Of a DNA stretch of 64,000 nt, positions 24,531 to 35,970 are shown one piece after another. The position numbers were made by a program, and so were the translations under genes. The stretch's first letter is position 1; each line of letters starts with the position of its first letter. Below the pieces are notes generated by a model. That model did no database searches. It worked only from the letters and a program-made list of their open reading frames with translations, and was not told the origin of the DNA. The DNA comes from Lycorma delicatula (taxonomy: Eukaryota > Arthropoda > Insecta > Hemiptera > Fulgoridae): the NCBI RefSeq assembly GCF_047948215.1, contig NC_134456.1, positions 79,598,515 to 79,662,514 on the forward strand. Direction: 5' to 3'.

Positions 24531-26628
24531 ACTAGCATCCCGTCGCGGTTTCGCCCGCGCGGGTATATGGTTATTTGCGTTTCCCGTCGCGGTCAGGGGA
24601 TATTTAGCCTGTCAGGGCTCGGTTCGTTGGCCCTTCCCATCTAGTCAAAGGGCTCTGCCCCCTGGACCCTCTATGTTCGTTAAACTCACGCTTGTGAAAA
24701 TAATAATGATTAAAAAAAAAATAACCCCCGTTCAGTTTTTAAAATATTGAAATCTCTTAAGAGCAACAGTTTGATCTATCCAGGACCCGAATCTTTGAGT
24801 GGTTTGAAGAATGCTGGTTTCAAAATAGTCAGTCTCCGTCTTAAAAATAGTAGTTATAGCTGGTTAACCGTAAGAAGGACGGGTTAAATTGAATTTTTCA
24901 TGGTTCTTAGCGTTACCAGAAAAACACCACTAGGAGACGTAACTTCGTTTCTCTTTTTATTTTACGTTTTTTTAGTTAAGTAACCGGAGGCACTCGCATC
25001 GCACATACAGTAACAGTGACAGTGGCTGTGTTGGTAGAGCCGCCGCGCCGTACACCTTCGCATCCATTAAAAAATTGGAGATTCAGGAACACCCGAAAAT
25101 TGTTTTTTTTCGATAATACTATAACTGAAGAGTATTTGCAAGCCCAATTCTACTAAATATTTTAGAGTCGGAAATGGAGAAAATTTGTAATCGTTGTTCA
25201 AAATCTTTTTATTTTTATTCACCCCTTTCATGGTCGAGTTTCAAAAAATTTAGAAATTGGTTTTTAGATATTAATATGAAGATTACACACACATCAAAAA
25301 TCAAGTTGATATCCTCACTTTTTATCGAGAAATTAAAAAAATACAAATTTCATTTTTACTACATTTTAACTCGAAATTTAAACATCCTTTATTAGTGTGC
25401 ACTTACACCGTAAGAAGAATGTGTATGCAAATTTACATCAATTTTTCCTCAGTAGTTTTTGCTGGGCGTTGATTAACAGTTAGTCTGGGCATGTATATAT
25501 CTACATGTAGTAGTGGAGATTTATCGGTGGAAGCACAAACTTTAATGAACTGTGAACTATGATTCTCTTATCACTGTGTGAGCTGGGTTTGAACTGAATG
25601 ATTCGAATCAATCGAATGAATAATATTTAAAAAATAATAGATTTAAAAATACGTTAAATAAAATAATATTAAATAGATTTAAAAACTTTATGTTTAACAA
25701 TCATGGGCTTCCCGTGGGGAATGCTTGTGAGGCTACAGTGGTGAGATATCTGAGCACTTCGTGGGAGGCTAGACCAATCATCACCATCAAACTGGTAACA
25801 AACGGGGTGCCTGTTTTGAAACGTGCAATGGGATGATCCCCATTATGTAATATTTCTGCAAAATCGTCTAATTTTCAAAATTGAAATGAGGTATTTGTTA
25901 GTAGGTGAAGGCTTACTTTAGCGTGCATCAAGTACACTTTCTTTCTAACTGACCTCTATTCGGATTAATATATATATAAAGTTTGTCTGTGTGTTATCGC
26001 ATCACGCGAGGACCAGCTGGACGATTACTTGTATAAAAATACAAGTATTAATTTCAAATACTTGTAGTTTATCGTGTTATCCCAGGGTAGTTTTTAAGCC
26101 ATCGACCGAGGCTCTACCTCCGTTAAAGCTTAAGATATTAAAAATATTTATTATTTCTTCGTCCCCAAGGAGGCTGAAGTTGTGAATTAAAGATATTCAT
26201 TCAGGAAAGAATATATTAATCCTTTTACTTCATTATTATATTTCTACCACCATGGCAAAGAAATAAGTTATGAATTCTTTGTCGTAAAGGTGTGCTTACT
26301 GTGTAATTTAGTTTCTTTTTCACGTTTTTATAAAGCCTGAATATTATGATTATTATTTATCAGTATTATTCTGATAACCATGAAAATAACGCACAGAGCG
26401 GGGGTTCAGGGTATGGAGCCCTCTGGGTAGATAGGAATGACGACCGAAGCAAGCCCTACCGGTGTCCAGGTCGCCGGTCCCCCTGGCAAATTGGAAACGA
26501 GCTCTGCGGCCATGAGGTAGGCCCGTTGGCCTCGGGAGGCCCAGAGGAGCCCCTGAGTTGGCTTCGGGATTCGCCTAGGCTGACCTGAGCTCCGAGGGTC
26601 CAGTTTCTGGCTAGACGGGCCGGCTAGT
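24531..26628. mobile_element. Putative 2.1 kb non-autonomous element with GC-rich ACTAGC...GCTAGT ends
   Basis: The left end is ACTAGCATCCCGTCGCGG and the right end is GACGGGCCGGCTAGT, which reverse-complements to ACTAGCCGGCCCGTC, an imperfect 14-15 bp TIR. Both subterminal regions are very GC-rich and share GGACCCTC (about 24664-24671; reverse-complemented at about 26594-26601). The interior is AT-rich and mixed, and no transposase is visible. Similar GC-rich 'ACTAGC..CCCG' openings occur in arthropod repeats generally (recollection). No clear target duplication, so the two ends belonging to one element is an inference. Confidence 0.55.
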
Positions 26629-28089
26629 ATATATGTATGTAGATTACAACTGGAAAATTATGTCCGATTCCAAATTTCAGATATCTGCACGTATGTAGGT
26701 ATGTAATAATTTCTTTTGTTTTTGTTAAAATTGCGTTGCGTTTATTTGTTGAAAGGGAGGATTAGCAAAATAAAATTCCCTAATATTAATTATGTATTCT
26801 TGAAAAAATAACGTGACTTAATAAATTATTAGAAAATGCAAATTATAAGGAAACCAGTGTCATTTTTACATATAAATCAGAATAATTGTGCTTAAACGTT
26901 TTTAAGAAGTCATCTACTGAAATGACCGATGAAAAAATAAAGGTTTTTGGATTATTTAAACACATTTTATGTGAGTTTTTTTGGGAGTCGAACTGTGTTT
27001 ATCATGTCTCGATAGTATATTTACCACAAGCTTACAAATGTGTGGATTACTGAATGTTTTAAAGAAAATGATTCGGGTGAATAATTAAAAAACTTGTCCG
27101 TCAAATTTTGTTGGATTGGAAGCAGAATTCCGTTTTCTAAAAAAGACTGAAACAGCGGGTAAGTAAATAAGGACAAAGAGTAACACATCGACTAAAACGT
27201 GATACCCAAATTTTAGTACAGTGTTATCAGAATTTAGTTTTCCAAAAGAGAACATCTCTGACAAAGCAATTCAGAATATGGAAAAACTACTCCAAGAACC
27301 TTCATTAAAACCAAGAAAGTGTGTGCTATATTAAGTTTGAAGTTTGCAGTTTGTTTGGTTCAAAATATTGAGAGGATATTTGTGAAAAATAGACTTGTAT
27401 ACAGGACATTTTATTTTATTGAAAGGATTGTGCATGCAATATGAAAAGATTTTCAGATCTATAAATTTTGAAAATTTAAGATCAGTGATTCAGAAGGAAT
27501 GCATCAAATTGGTGCGGTACCGATTACAGGGTCACTTTAATTTCTTCAGGGTTTCAAAACGATAATGGGACCAAATCTTAAGTAGCAATTGACAGAAAAC
27601 ACACATAAAGTTTTCTTTAGATATAATATCGAAAAAAATTTAACTACCTATTAATACTATATGCATTCGTATCCTTGCTAAACTGTGTTCTTTTTTTATG
27701 TTTGACTCACTCCTAATTACTTCTTTTTTTTTTTTTAGGATTGATTGTATTTTGACTTTTTGTTTGAAATGTTGATTGAATTAGAACTATTATAATTCTA
27801 GGTTTGAATTATGTTCAGGCCTCACTTTTTTTCTACCTATAAAGTCAATTTTTCATCAGCCTTGAAAGGTAGAAAAAAATCAACTGTAGCTTGCCATCAG
27901 CCTGTTATGAATATTTAAGAATTTTTCTCAAATTATGTTGTATATTTTATCTTGATTTTTTTATAAAAACAGCAGATTTTTCATTATTCTCTACCTTAAC
28001 CATATTTGTTTTCAAAACAAAGTAAACCAAAAATAATATGTATTATACCATATGTAAAATGAAACTAAAAGTATTGATCTATGTTGTGA
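26629..28089. other. No gene recognised
   Basis: Mostly AT-rich. The less biased stretch at 26.9-27.6 kb may be a relic but matches nothing I recognise. Confidence 0.45.
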
Positions 28090-28138
28090 AAGAGAGAGAG
28101 AGTGAGTGAGAGATTGTTTTGTGTGTGTGTGTGTGTGT
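28090..28138. repeat. (GA)n then (GT)n microsatellite
   Basis: AGAGAGAGAGAGTGAGTGAG, then a nine-unit GT run. Confidence 0.95.
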
Positions 28139-28900
28139 TTTGTTTATGTTTGTAAATGGGTGTTTATTGTTTATTATTAACTTAAGTTGGTCTAAGTTTT
28201 TTTTCTGTTTGAATATTTAATTAAAATATTTTTGTTGATGTGTATATGTTACATGATTATAGAAATTTTATTTAGTTTCATTTAAATAATATAATGTTAC
28301 GTGACTCAGGTTTTTCTTTGTATCATAATTTCCTTTTTGTTTATTTTAGAAAATTATTTTTTTATTATTTAACTGGCAGCACTCCATTAAAGTTCTTAGG
28401 TTGCAAAAAGTTTTTTCTTTTTATCTTTTATTAGTAGAATCTAGTTTTATTTTGTACAGTTAGGTGAGATGCATTTAAAAATTTTCTTAATGAGGGAATT
28501 TATTGTTTAAATATTTCACCTTTAGTGACCTTGCAAATAAAATTGATACCATAAATAAATATTGTGTACTATAATGGTCTCCACCCGAACAGGTTTTGTG
28601 TCACCTTGAAATTTTCTGCCTGCCGCCCGCCTGCCCGCCTTCAGTGCCCTTGCTCCTGCTTCTTTTTAAGATTTGGCTTCTGATATAAAACATGAATATT
28701 GGATGAGCTCCTGCTTTACCTTCCATATCCTCCGGCATATTAAATTTTTCCATTGTTTTCTTGTATGTTCACATGAAATTCTTCTATTTTCATTACATTT
28801 TTATCTGAAAGAGGATTTTTTTTTTTACTTAAAAAAAAATCTTCCTAAGTAATATAACTGTATTTATATATTATATAATAATATATAATAGTTATCTTAA
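28139..28900. other. No gene recognised
   Basis: AT-rich, with a short C-rich spot near 28617-28640 (CTGCCTGCCGCCCGCCTGCC). Nothing supported. Confidence 0.5.
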
Positions 28901-30624
28901 ATCAAAACTCCCAAAACAATAAAATTATTAAAGTTTCGGCGAGAGTTTGCCGTCAGTTGAAAAGACCAAAAATCGAAAATCAAAATTCAACAATTTATTT
29001 ATTTATAGTTGTTCAAAAAGACATTATCCGAATCAAAAAAGTACAGATATGTATGAAAGGCAAGATAATAATTGTTATATATTTTTTCTACGTCATTTTC
29101 TCAAACACAAAAATATACACCGGTAAATATTTTCTTCCCACTCTACTAATATTCTAATTAAATGATATAACTATTTTAATATAAAACAAATACGAAATAA
29201 TCGAGAAATAATTGGAGATAAACAATTTTTTTACATACTTGTATATATACTTAATAACACAAATCATATAATAAAAAATTCGTCAAATTTTCTCAAATAT
29301 GTTGATTGAAAATGCAAAAACTCTTGCCGGCCCGATTTCATGCTTTAAACAACTTCATAAATCCTAATAATTCATGATCCATAAGTAAGTTTTCTACTTC
29401 TTTACTTGCCTTTGAAAGATTATAATTCACAATGTAAATAATATGAGTGATCATTCTCTAGTTCTAAATTCATGACGGTATCAAATTATTCAATCATTGA
29501 AAATAATTAATTAATTAGATGAAAAAATATTAACGGTTCGTAATTTTCGTTGTTTCAAAAATTAATTCTGTTCTATAAAAAATGTTGTATAATTCATTGC
29601 AAAACAAAACGTAAATTTCGTTCACAAAATTGAAATATGTTTTAATAATTTTTTTATTCAATAAGTTAACTTTTTCCAAGCTAATTAATACACAGAGGTA
29701 GAGTACTGGTAGTTATGATACTTTAGAGTGAAGGTGACATTAGAAATGATTCGTCATTTTGAATTTTCAAAATATGAAGGAAGCATTTTATTAAAGGTAA
29801 AATACATATGACAAATATTGTGTGGCTTTTTAACTATCAGGAACATATGATAAATATATCAATAGAAACCTACGAATGATATAATTAGTTCACATAATAA
29901 TGTGTGTAACATTCACTTTAAATTGTCACAACGACCCATACTGCCTCTAATATTGATCTTTGATCAACACTTCTGTTCATTAAGTGATCTTTTTATTGAA
30001 ATCAGAATTTGATTATTGTTCTTTATAGAATTTTTTTCGCCGTAACGGACAAAGTTGTTGAGATCGTAATGCATTTGCGTATATCAATAAATAATGTTAA
30101 GGGTAAACTATGAAGTTTCGTTGAAATTCGTTCTTAAAAGTATAAAATCGGGCCGGCAAGAGTTTTTGCATTTTCAATCAACTTATTTGAGAAAATTTGA
30201 CGAATTTTTTATTACATGATTTGTGTTATTAAGTATATATACAAGTATGTAAAAATATTGTTTATCTCCAATTATTTCTCGATGATTTCGTATTTGTTTT
30301 GTACAAATATAGTTCTATCATTTAGTTACAATATTAGTAGAGGAATAAAATATTTAATATTTATGAATATTTAATATTCAATATATAGGAATAAAATATT
30401 TAACGTGTATATTGTTATGTTTGAAAAAATGAAGTAGGAAAAATATATAACAATTATTATCTCGACTTTCATACATATCTGTACTTTTTTGATTCGGACA
30501 ATGTCTTTTTGAACAACTATAAACAAATAAATTGTTGAATTTTGATTTTCGATTTTTGATGTTTTCAATTGCCGGCAAACTCTGGTCGAAACCTTAACAA
30601 TTTTGTTGTTTTGGAAGTTTTGAT
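28901..30624. mobile_element. Fold-back element with 438/480-bp inverted arms
   Basis: The left arm (28901-29338) and right arm (30145-30624) are reverse complements with high identity (over 90% across most of the length by eye), from ATCAAAACTNCCAAAACAA at the outer ends to GCCGGCCCGATTT at the inner ends. The right arm is longer because of an AT-rich insertion near 30345-30395. The 806-bp centre is AT-rich and non-coding; it holds a TTGATC-TTTGATCAA palindrome near 29953. Paired open frames in the arms are mirror images. Arms this long relative to the centre are typical of fold-back/Galileo-like or long-TIR MITE elements; the superfamily is unknown. Confidence 0.92.
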
Positions 30625-31054
30625 ATCATCTGTTTTCTGTTCATTCGTTAAATTCTGTGAAATTTTAGACGGTATATCAAGTCTAGTCAATAACTAGTCG
30701 TCTATTAATAATAATATTCTTCTCATTTTTATGAAAAAACAACTTCAAACTTCTCATCAAATAAAGCACTAGATCTTCATGATTGCAAATTTTTTTATCA
30801 CTGCAGTAAAAATGAAATTAATGCTGATTGCTGATCTAGTTCATATCAGGAAGTTTTTCTAGTCTATACTTAGTTATATATTAGTATTTGAGTTTTTATT
30901 TTCATTGATTTCAGCAATTGCAATAATAATGTGAAAACGGTTCAGCATTATTAAAAAAATATATATTTTAATAGTGTTGACACAAAATTATAAAATAATA
31001 CAGGTTTCAAAATTGTAAAAAGTTGAATATTAATTCTAAATAAATATAAAGCAA

Positions 31055-31096
<42 letters not shown>

Positions 31097-32550
31097 TTAT
31101 ATGTACAATTTTTCGAAATATCACGGCCCCCAGCGCCACCAAACAGTTCTAATTGTAGAATACAAATTTTACCAATATTTGTTTTATTTATTTCTTTTTT
31201 AATAAAACTAGTATAATCAGTTATAAACTAATATTTTTATTTTTTTTTTAATGAAGTGATAGGACTTAAAAAAATTGTTTTATCTTCAGTACTGTCATTT
31301 ACGTAAGAGTATTTACTATTAAAACAAGCTGTAGTATGTCTTCTTTTAAATTTTATTATTTCGAGTATACATTACAAAGTTTTTGTACGCTACCTAGTAC
31401 TATCAAGTACTGCTATCTAGCGGCGCGATTCGTAAACGGGTTAGAAGAAAAATCGGGGTTAGAACAAAAATTCCACATTTTCAAATTTAAAAACTTGAAA
31501 TTACAAAGATTATCACATACTTATCGAAAAAATTCCTATATTCATTAAGAAGATCTATTTCTGCGATGATATGTAGTTATATTTCATCAAAATTATTGAT
31601 GAGTAAATAAGTCGTTCGGTGTATACAAACTCGCCGGCGTCATTCTACCGAACGACTGATGTTAAGTTTAATTATACATGACAATAATATTGTTGAACAT
31701 TTATTGTGATTTCATTTCCTTTTTGCTTGATTGTGTAAATCATATATTAATCTTACCTTAAAGATACATTATTATTTTATATTGAAGGCGTTTTTTGAGT
31801 TACATCATCAGTTCGTTCATAAAAATTATTTCATTTGTTAACATTACACATTTTTTAATAAAATATTATTCCAGACATAATTATAAAAATTTAATCTTTT
31901 TTATGAAAAATACATTGATGCATTCGTCAAGATAAAATAAGAATCGTATCATTAAAGTAAGCATTTTACCTTAAACCTTTACTACTTAGCTAAATTCATT
32001 AATTTGAAAAGTAATTTGTATGTGGAATTTCATGTCAATACAAATAAAAATAATACAAAGAAATGAAATTCTGTACCATACACACCGTATTTCATGAATA
32101 TTTTACATATTTGATTGATGTTTTGAATCTTACATGTAATTGATGTTAAAAACAAGTAAATTTTTGTTTTTATTTATTGGGAAGGGATTCTGAAACCTTC
32201 AAAAACTTATTTGAAAATATTACTTTATGCTGATGATTCCAAGTTTACACCAGGGAATCAAATACAAGATCTCGTACATATCAGCCAATAAGCCTACCAG
32301 ATAACAAAACGAAAAGTCCAGAATATTCTTTAAATTAAAAATAATTTTATCATTTATATTAGGACGTGTAACTTTTTATTTTCACGCTATCATAGAGGTG
32401 TGAATATTGTTTAAGAATGCATAATTTAAGGTTAAATTTTCACAGAAATATTTTAATTAAAAATTAAAAAAATGTTTAAATATTGAATTTATTAAAACTT
32501 CTTGTTTGTTGCTAGGAATGTAATCTCATTTAATATGAATTTGAAAAATT
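30625..32550. other. No gene recognised; TA run and hairpin
   Basis: (TA)n sits at about 31058-31093 inside a palindromic AATGAATA...TATTCATT context. A perfect hairpin is described separately. Frames at 30951-31142 and 31336-31548 have no recognisable domain. Confidence 0.5.
31610..31657. repeat. Perfect 11-bp stem-loop
   Basis: AGTCGTTCGGT (31610-31620) pairs exactly with ACCGAACGACT (31647-31657), enclosing a 26-nt loop that itself holds CGCCGGCG. Confidence 0.85.
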
Positions 32551-33141
32551 TGATGTGGACACCTATTAGATTATATATACACGTTTTTTTTTTAAATGAA
32601 AAGTACATACAATTTTATTTCACTAATTTCTCATTTGTTTTTTTTTTATTATTATTATTACTATTTATTGTTTTTTTGGTTTTTGTTTTTTTAAATTGGA
32701 GGTTAATAACTATTAATAAATCAATATATTAAAATTAAAAAAAAGAAGAGTCGGATTCGAACCGATGTGCCTTCCCTTGTAAGATCAAAATATTTCATTA
32801 ATTAAAGTATTATCTGGCTATAACTCTGAAATCAATGAAAATAATTACCACTTATGATATATGGTTGAAAAACTTTCAACGAGGGCTTATGACTGCTGTT
32901 TAAGAAAAAGTCTAAAATCCTATTTTTTCGGATGTTGGGCTTTTTTGGACACCGTTGGTCAAGTCGATTGCATTCAAAAGGGGAGGTGCACAGTTAGATG
33001 TTACAACAGTCCTAAATCCAAAATTTCAACATCCTACGGCTAATCGTTCTTGAGTTATGCGAGATATATACGTACGTACGTACAAACGTCACGCCGAAAC
33101 TAGTCAAAATGGATATTCGCAATCACAATACTCCCTTGTAA
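32551..33141 (-). mobile_element. TIR repeat family 'ACTTCCTTGTACG', minus-strand copy
   Basis: Reverse complement of the same body: AAGTCTAAAATCC-, GCATTCAAAAGGGGAGGTGC and AACATCCTACGGCTAATCG are visible. Read on the minus strand it contains GGCACATCGGTTCGAATCCG (about 32751-32770), the clearest B-box-like GGTTCGAATCC of the four copies, then a T-rich run. It begins at TACAAGGGAGTATTGTGATT (33141 end). The distal terminus is damaged, but the GATGTGGACACC flank is kept. Confidence 0.85.
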
Positions 33142-33943
33142 ATAAAAAACAAACCTTGATTGGTGGACCGTATCACAAAAGTATTCATCCAGTATTTTTA
33201 ATTTAATACGAGGAAAAAAAATGATTTGTGTCTTTGGATGAAATAAATATTCAGAGTTTTGAATCGGATAAAATAATAGACTTCACTGATTAATTTTACA
33301 AAACCAGTAAAATGAATAACAAGAAAAACATCTCTAAACCTTTCCAGATTATTACAAATCATTGTAATATTGGTAATCTTCTCTCTTAATTTAAATTATA
33401 ATTTCTGTATCATGTATTCTGTTATGTATAAGAAAGAGCCATATGTATTAAGAAAGAGCCATGCTAAACAATTATTTAAACAAAATAATACTTAGGCATT
33501 CTAGAAATGCTTAAAAAAAATAATAATAATTTTAACTAGGTGAAAATTTGATTATTAAATAATAATCAGAACGTCTACAGGAATGAATTAAAAGTAAATA
33601 TAAAAAAATAAAAGTAAAACATATAGAGAAAATCTAAGAAACAAAAAAGTAGCCAAACCAAAGTGTTATTCGACTTAGCTATTGACAGTTCAAGCTAAAA
33701 AAAAAAGGCTTTAAACATTTTCTTGTAGTTTTTGTTTATTAATTTGTTTCTATATTTATTTATTTTCTGTACGTTTTCTTTGGTATTTTTATATTTATTT
33801 TTAATTAATTCCTTTTTGTCTACTGATGAGTATCGTTTAACAATTTAAATATAAATCTAGTTGTTAAATGAATTCCAGTTAATTCCTTTTTTTAAATGTT
33901 CTTTCCAGCTATTTTTTCCCCATTTAACAGTTTTTATGCTAAA
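33142..33943. other. No gene recognised
   Basis: AT-rich, with AAGAAAGAGCCAT duplicated near 33432 and 33451. Nothing else. Confidence 0.5.
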
Positions 33944-34888
33944 AGGCTAGACTGATAAATTTTGCACACTAGCGTGCTACACGAAGACAAAAGGTACTAT
34001 TCAGTTGGGCGTGGCAGCACATGACAGCTAAAATCCCCTTGTACAAACTTGCAATACTGCGTTGAAATCTGTTTACCGTTTGTTTTCAATAGCAGGTAAA
34101 ATGGAGGCTAGTACGGCCAATATGTCAACACGGTTAAAACAGCGCGCTGTGATCGAATTATTAACAGCAGAAAATGTGAATCCTACGAATATTTTTCATC
34201 GTTTAAAAGCAGTTTACGGTAGTAAAACTGTTCACATGAGTACTGTGAATAGGTGGGCGTTGAAATTTCGCAAATGTGAAGCTGATAAAGCGACAACTGA
34301 GGACGCACCTCGCAGCGGACGAACAGTTTCTGTGACTGACGAGAAACATCGAAAGGAGGTGGACGATTTGCTTCAAAGTGAACGGCGAATCACCTAGCAA
34401 CGCATAGCTATTCAGTTAGGCATATCTAAAGAACGAGTAGGCCATATTGTCGAACGATTGTTTTACCGTAAAGTCTGCACGGGTGGGTACCGCGCAAACT
34501 GTCTGATGGCTCTCCGCAAGCTGAAGTTTGAGCCTATTCCGCATCCGCAATACTCGCCGGATCTGGCTCCGTGATACTTCCACTTCTTCCCTTAACGTTC
34601 GTAAAAGGTTCGTAAAAGGGTTCGTAAAGGTAATCATTACACTACCGACAATGAGGTGAAGGAAGCTGTGTCCACTTGAATCCGAGAAATACCGCCAGAA
34701 TTTTTCATGCAAAAACTTGTCACACGTTGGGAAAATTGTATCAATGTAAACGGGGATTATATTGAAAAATAAATACTAAATTTTTTAACCTAGCTATTGT
34801 ACTTTTATTCATTTTTATTTCATTCCAATATCTCTCTTCGTTCCCATGCTACGCAAATATGTGTGCAAAATTTATCAACCGAGCCTCG
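33944..34888 (+). mobile_element. Mariner, internally deleted, with both TIRs and TA target duplication
   Basis: TIRs pair GGCTAGACTGATAAATTTTG (left) with CGGTTGATAAATTTTGCACAC (right, reverse complement), flanked by TA at 33942-33943 and 34889-34890. The transposase starts at the ATG at 34101: MEASTANMSTRLKQRAVIEL, a helix-turn-helix with VNRWALKFR, then RSGRTVSVTD and, after a stop, RIAIQLGISKERVGHIVE. The sequence then jumps from the RKVC motif straight to HPQYSPDLAP-YFHFFP, so the central part of the catalytic domain with the first two Asp is deleted. The C-terminal FF-Q-LVTRWENCINVNGDYIE remains. It is non-autonomous, but its ends look usable. Confidence 0.92.
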
Positions 34889-35820
34889 TATATAATAATC
34901 TGACTTTAATTGTTCTAATAATTAATTGCTCGATTTCAATTTCTAAACTGATATTTTCATCAGGTTTTATTCCTTTTTCTTTTATGTTTATTACTTTATC
35001 TTGTTTCTTGTCTATTTTGTGCAATGTACTTTCTGTTTTGTAATTTTATAATTTCATTTTTAAATTGTTATTGATTATATCTAATAAAACATTAGTTTAA
35101 TGTTTCTACTGTGTTGTTTATTTGTTTTAATGACTGACTGAAAAGTAATATTTTTCTTTACATTAAGATGTAACTTGTTTCAAGTTTGATTGTTTGTTCT
35201 CTTGCAAATAGTTAAATTAGTGAACTATTTAAATATTTTTTCTTTAGTTTTTGAGATTGACATAGCAGTTTCCTCCTATGATATCTTGATTTGAAGAGGT
35301 CGATAGACGAATGTGCCATAATTATAAGTTATAATTAATTTTAATTTTATTACTTAACCGTCTAGATAGCGCTCTATAGCTCTTGAAGGGAAAGTAATGT
35401 AATCGGTCCAATTTGGGCATATGCGGTCTTCACCTGATCTTTATGTTTTGACACCTAAGGAACCCAAAAAACCGGATGGAAATTTTCTGGATGTTAATTT
35501 TCGCGTTTGTTCGTGTATGTGTTCAGTGTTGCCAAAAATCGGTCAAGAACTACTGGACTGATTTCACCAAACTTGGTCAGATTACTTCTATATATGGGGC
35601 ATTGATGCGATTAAATTTATAACTTAAAAAGGTCGAGTGGGTTAGGCTGTTGAGCAAGGTCACCCTCAGTATCTCGAGATTTCACACAATTAAAGTCATA
35701 CATTTCTTAGGCACATTTGTTAACAATTAAAAAATTTTTCTAAAAACTTCCGCAAAATCGCGCTTACCACCCAAAAAAAAAAATGCTGTTGTAGTCGCCT
35801 GCTATGTTATGACGTCACAG
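34889..35820. other. No gene; interspersed repeat body likely
   Basis: From about 35350 the text changes to less AT-rich DNA (AATCGGTCCAATTTGGGCAT, AAGGAACCCAAAAAACCGGA, TCGGTCAAGAACTACTGGAC, TCACCAAACTTGG). Its style is common in insect interspersed repeats, and it may form one unit with the SINE-like head at 35870-35970. No second copy is in this window. Confidence 0.4.
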
Positions 35821-35869
35821 TTGAGCGGTAGAATTAAATAAATGAATAATATTTAAAGTGTATAAAAGT

Positions 35870-35970
35870 AACTCGGTCTGGCTGGGTCTCGAACTCGATC
35901 GCCCGGTTGACTCGGTACCTTGTTCATTAAGACTCGCGGCTATACCAGTCTGCCGACCATACAAGCGAAA
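35870..35970 (-). repeat. tRNA-like SINE head, family 3
   Basis: On the minus strand: GGTCGGCAGACTGGTATAGC (A-box-like TGGTATAGCCG), a longer-than-normal middle, then CGATCGAGTTCGAGACCCAG (B-box-like GAGTTCGAGAC) and CCAGACC, which can pair with the 5' GGTCGGC with a bulge. The spacing and middle region do not make a normal anticodon arm, so it is a tRNA-derived repeat, not a tRNA gene. Confidence 0.6.

Noticed and set aside
26346..26588. 80-codon frame in GC-rich DNA
   Set aside because: GC-rich repeat end has few stop codons by composition; no domain and no start context.
28957..30578. Paired 65-66 codon frames near 29.0 and 30.5 kb that look like a duplicated small gene
   Set aside because: They are the same sequence in the two inverted arms of the fold-back element, AT-rich and without coding features.
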